A DNA stretch of 64,000 bases, from assembly GCF_025639805.1 (NCBI RefSeq), contig NZ_CP106735.1, positions 932,001-996,000 on the forward strand, read 5' to 3'. Positions 61,487 through 64,000 of the stretch are shown piece after piece. Made by a program: the position numbers and the translations under genes. This stretch comes from Reichenbachiella carrageenanivorans. GTDB lineage: Bacteria > Bacteroidota > Bacteroidia > Cytophagales > Cyclobacteriaceae. Under the pieces are notes generated by a model that worked only from the letters and a program-made list of their open reading frames with translations, searched no databases and was not told where the DNA came from. Each line of letters begins with the position of its first letter. Position 1 is the stretch's first letter.

Positions 61487-62179
61487 TTAGCCGTCGTTTC
61501 TAGGGCCGTTGTATTTAAATCTGCGAGCAAAACCAACCCCAAAAGTATAATCGTTAGCTGCGTTGAACAAAAGCCCACCATTGATATCAATTTGAGTCTC
61601 ACTGTTAATTAAATAAGTAAGCCCTGTTTGCGCTTGCTGCCAATCTTCATGGTGCCAATATTCACCCACAACGGTAAAACGATCACCCAAGCCATAAGCT
61701 AAAGTGAAATCTCCAAAATAACCTCCTGCTGCTTTTCCTGCATTTACAAAACCCACCAAATTGTCCATCAGTTTTTTATTGACGGCTACTCGATAGCCCG
61801 AGATCACAAAATTATCTCCAAACGAACTCATATTGACTGAAAAACCAACACCTGGCTTCTTTCCTTCTGGTTGGATCATCATCCACTTCACACCGAAAGC
61901 GGCAACCTTATGCTCCAAAGTAGGCACGAATACCCTGATCTCTGCAGATTTAGAAATAGATGCCCTAAAAAATGCATCGTATGCCCATTCTTCCCCTTTT
62001 ATATCTACATACTGTGCGCCTTGTTCCCACTGGAAACTATGCTCTGGTAGTACCCATGGCCCCACCGACAAGGTAGGTCTTGCCGTAGCTATAGACTCCT
62101 GTGCTTGTGTATTGTGAAAAAGGAAAACGGCAAATAGCAAGACAATAAAAGTCTTACAAATTGAGTTAAGATTGATCAT
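61487..62179 (-). CDS. Small outer-membrane beta-barrel, first gene of the Cache-channel operon
   Basis: A 230-residue exported barrel. The signal peptide (residues 1-27, ending TQA-Q) is followed by ATARPTLSVGPWVLPEHSFQWEQG and strands such as YDAFFRASISKSAEIRVFVP, FGDFTLAYGLGDRFTVVGEYW and YTFGVGFARRF. The S/A-x-x-P-x-V-x-x-G-x-x-V/L pattern resembles the transporter-like barrels of the 'MetA-pathway of phenol degradation' family, an assignment from memory. About ten to twelve strands fit. It lies at the head of the minus-strand operon, 23 bases before paralog 2. Confidence 0.72.
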   Translation of the reverse strand: MINLNSICKTFIVLLFAVFLFHNTQAQESIATARPTLSVGPWVLPEHSFQWEQGAQYVDIKGEEWAYDAFFRASISKSAEIRVFVPTLEHKVAAFGVKWMMIQPEGKKPGVGFSVNMSSFGDNFVISGYRVAVNKKLMDNLVGFVNAGKAAGGYFGDFTLAYGLGDRFTVVGEYWHHEDWQQAQTGLTYLINSETQIDINGGLLFNAANDYTFGVGFARRFKYNGPRNDG

Positions 62180-62292
62180 GTTTAGTTTTTTTCATTTTAC
62201 TTATGAATTTAAAACTTATCCGCATTATTTATAATCTATAATAGAAATAATTCGTCTTCATTATCCAAAAAGGGAGTTAAGCAAATTATCTC

Positions 62293-62300
62293 TATTTTTG
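62293..62300 (+). promoter_or_regulatory. Predicted -7 box for the S41 protease gene
   Basis: TATTTTTG matches TAnnTTTG in the 201-base spacer between the divergent barrel gene and the protease gene; transcription would begin near 62307. No consensus -33 TTTG is at the normal distance. The rest of the spacer is AT-rich with no repeat or hairpin that I could see. Confidence 0.35.
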
Positions 62301-62380
62301 AAGACACGCTTTAAATCCAAGATAATTTAGAACAAGGCAACCAAAAGCAACAATAACTCATTTTTCCGTATAAAATAAAT

Positions 62381-64000
62381 ATGAAACTGAAGGGCAAGGC
62401 AAAAAAAAATCTACTCATTGGGATAACCCTCTCTATGTTGTTATTGGGCATATTTTCTTTTTCCAATGACGATAAGTATTTTGAAATGGCAAAGAATCTA
62501 GAAATCTTCGCTTCACTATACGGAGAAGTCAACACATACTATGTAGACGAAGTAAACCCCAATAAGCTCATCCGTACGAGTATCAATGCCATGCTAGAAA
62601 AACTCGATCCCTATACCGTCTACATTCCAGAAGACGATATCGAAGATTTTCGCACCAATGCTACTGGCGAATATGGAGGAATAGGCATCCAGTCCAACAA
62701 AATCAAAGAACAGCATGTCGTACTAAATATTTATGAAAATTCACCTGCAAGCACGGCTGGCATCAAAATAGGTGATGTGATCACCGCTGTGGATGGCGTA
62801 AGACTTGGCAATCTTACCGACGATCAGGCGGGTAAACTGATGAAAGGACAATCAGGGTCAGACATTCAAATAGAGGTCATCCGCAATGGCAATGAAAAAC
62901 TAAGTTTCACTACCACAAGAGAAAAAATTACCATACCCAATATCAGCTACAGCACACTCATGGATGAGTCTATAGGCTATTTAAGGCTAAGTGAGTTTAC
63001 CAATGATGCAGCCGATGACGTGAAAAAAACCGTGCTAGACCTAAAAAAACAAGGCGCCAAAGAATTGATTATTGACCTACGAGAAAACCCAGGAGGGCTC
63101 CTCAACGAAGCCGTAGATATTTGTAACCTTTTCGTCACTAAGGGTTCAAAAATAGTAGACACTAAAGGAAAAATAGAAGCACAAAGCCACTCCTACACAG
63201 CCAAAGCTGAGCCATTGGACTTAGACATTCCTATTGCAGTCATTATCAACCACAATAGTGCCTCTGCTTCCGAAATTGTATCTGGCGTAATCCAAGACTA
63301 TGATCGAGGGGTGATCATTGGACAAAAGTCTTACGGCAAAGGACTGGTACAGGTATCTCGAAAATTATCATTCAACTCGCAGCTCAAAGTAACTACTGCC
63401 AAATACTATATCCCTAGTGGCAGGTGTATTCAAGCACTGGACTATGCACATCGCACCTCTGACGGCAGTGCCACCAAAGTAGCAGATTCTCTTAAAACAA
63501 AGTTTTACACCTCCAACAATAGACTGGTCTATGATGGAGGCGGAATAGACCCTGATATTTTGATCAAAGAACCCTCACCTTCATCCTATACCAAAAACCT
63601 AGCAGAAAGCAATCTTATTTTTGACTATGCAACCAAATACTACTACGAAAACGACAGCATAGCTGCTCCTCAAGTATTTGAGCTGACAGATGCCGAGTAT
63701 CAGGATTTTATAAACTGGATGTCTACCAAAACATTTAAAAATCCTTCTCAAGTAGAAAACACACTAGAGCTGCTTGAAGAAGCCGCCACCGACGACGATG
63801 TATATCACAATCTCATCGCAGAGATAGAAGGCATCACTGCTTCTGTCGAAAAAATCAAATCTAACGGTTTGATTACCTTCAAACCAGAAATAAAAACGTT
63901 ACTAGAAAAGCACATCATATTGAGATACTACTACACCTCTGGAGTAGTAGAAGCAGCACTCTATAAAGACCAAGAAATCAAAGAGGCGCGCAAAATACTC
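62381..64000 (+). CDS. C-terminal processing (S41) protease, 3' end cut by window edge
   Basis: The first 540 residues of a CtpA/Prc-type serine protease that trims or degrades periplasmic proteins. An N-terminal hydrophobic signal or anchor (LLIGITLSMLLLGIFSF) is followed by an N-terminal helical region, LDPYTVYIPEDDIEDF, a PDZ domain (about 90-170; GIGIQSNKIKEQHVVLNI, GDVITAVDGVRLG) and the S41 core. The catalytic pair is Ser295 in NSASASEIVSG and Lys320 in KSYGKGLVQ, 25 residues apart as in the family; DLRENPGGLLNEAVDI is the third signature. The region after about 370 is the variable C-terminal helical domain, incomplete here. The frame is open to the last base. Confidence 0.93.
   Translation, partial: MKLKGKAKKNLLIGITLSMLLLGIFSFSNDDKYFEMAKNLEIFASLYGEVNTYYVDEVNPNKLIRTSINAMLEKLDPYTVYIPEDDIEDFRTNATGEYGGIGIQSNKIKEQHVVLNIYENSPASTAGIKIGDVITAVDGVRLGNLTDDQAGKLMKGQSGSDIQIEVIRNGNEKLSFTTTREKITIPNISYSTLMDESIGYLRLSEFTNDAADDVKKTVLDLKKQGAKELIIDLRENPGGLLNEAVDICNLFVTKGSKIVDTKGKIEAQSHSYTAKAEPLDLDIPIAVIINHNSASASEIVSGVIQDYDRGVIIGQKSYGKGLVQVSRKLSFNSQLKVTTAKYYIPSGRCIQALDYAHRTSDGSATKVADSLKTKFYTSNNRLVYDGGGIDPDILIKEPSPSSYTKNLAESNLIFDYATKYYYENDSIAAPQVFELTDAEYQDFINWMSTKTFKNPSQVENTLELLEEAATDDDVYHNLIAEIEGITASVEKIKSNGLITFKPEIKTLLEKHIILRYYYTSGVVEAALYKDQEIKEARKIL

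Noticed and set aside
1-64000. tRNA, rRNA, insertion sequences, phage genes, toxin-antitoxin pairs
   Set aside because: I looked in all gaps and at gene families and saw none; gaps are mostly under 150 bases and hold only promoters, hairpins or nothing recognisable.

Overview
The window is chromosomal DNA of a Bacteroidota bacterium, most likely a marine-type member of the Cytophagales. The evidence is a PorZ-like type IX secretion component and type IX sorting tails, a YqeY/CvpA/NAD kinase/DUF6089/UppS/BamA/Skp-Skp block, the purH-mreBCD-mrdA-rodA order, HisKA_2 plus LytTR signalling, FISUMP and DUF547 proteins, weak Shine-Dalgarno use with several TTG/GTG starts, and occasional TAnnTTTG -7 boxes. 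Coding density is very high. No gap between genes exceeds about 230 bases, and I saw no tRNA, rRNA, CRISPR array, insertion sequence or prophage. Both ends cut genes: pdxJ on the left and a ctpA-type S41 protease on the right.

Layout. 1-10.7 kb: pdxJ (minus), then a plus-strand envelope and housekeeping run (yqeY, cvpA, an alpha/beta hydrolase, a CBS protein, nadK, two DUF6089-like barrels, uppS, bamA, two Skp-like chaperones) closed by a terminator. 10.7-13.7 kb (minus): a small unit of a DUF4399 lipoprotein, a 2-oxoglutarate/Fe(II) oxygenase, chrA and a DUF7079 protein. 13.7-17.6 kb (minus): ferredoxin, tdk, porZ, recO. 17.6-18.8 kb: a lone acidic protein of unknown function. 18.8-28.3 kb (minus): a membrane protein of unknown function, a UbiA-type prenyltransferase, purN, purH and the rod-shape set mreBCD-mrdA-rodA. 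28.5-30.3 kb: a FISUMP protein and hflX. 30.4-35.4 kb: an exopolysaccharide start-up operon (glycosyltransferase, Wza-like, Wzc-like tyrosine kinase, CpsB-like phosphatase). 35.5-39.2 kb: a beta-barrel, a PAP2 membrane protein, rpoN and a DUF547 protein. 39.3-47.6 kb: a TPR histidine kinase, a LytTR regulator and a 1888-residue type IX secreted repeat protein. The spacer before that last gene holds a 21-bp-period direct repeat that looks like a LytTR operator. 47.6-53.2 kb: an RmlD-like reductase, a channel with an aberrant selectivity filter, an arylamine N-acetyltransferase and a large FAD/Fe-S dehydrogenase.

The most unusual stretch is 53.4-62.2 kb. On the minus strand, four tightly packed genes (gaps of 23, 15 and 2 bases) encode an outer-membrane barrel, two paralogous inner-membrane proteins and a porin-like barrel. 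I read each inner-membrane protein as a periplasmic double-Cache sensor, joined through two membrane helices to a complete pentameric ligand-gated ion channel (Pro-loop receptor: beta-sandwich with an F/Y-P-F-D motif, then M1-M4). Facing them on the plus strand are an OmpA-family protein, an orphan amino-acid-type periplasmic binding protein with no ABC transporter, and a voltage-sensor-type K+ channel with a TVGYGD filter and a C-terminal zinc ribbon. I infer a small chemo-electrical signalling locus: outer-membrane pores admit a small ligand, Cache and/or the receptor sandwich sense it, and the channels change ion flux. The ligand, the ion and the link between the two strands are unproven.
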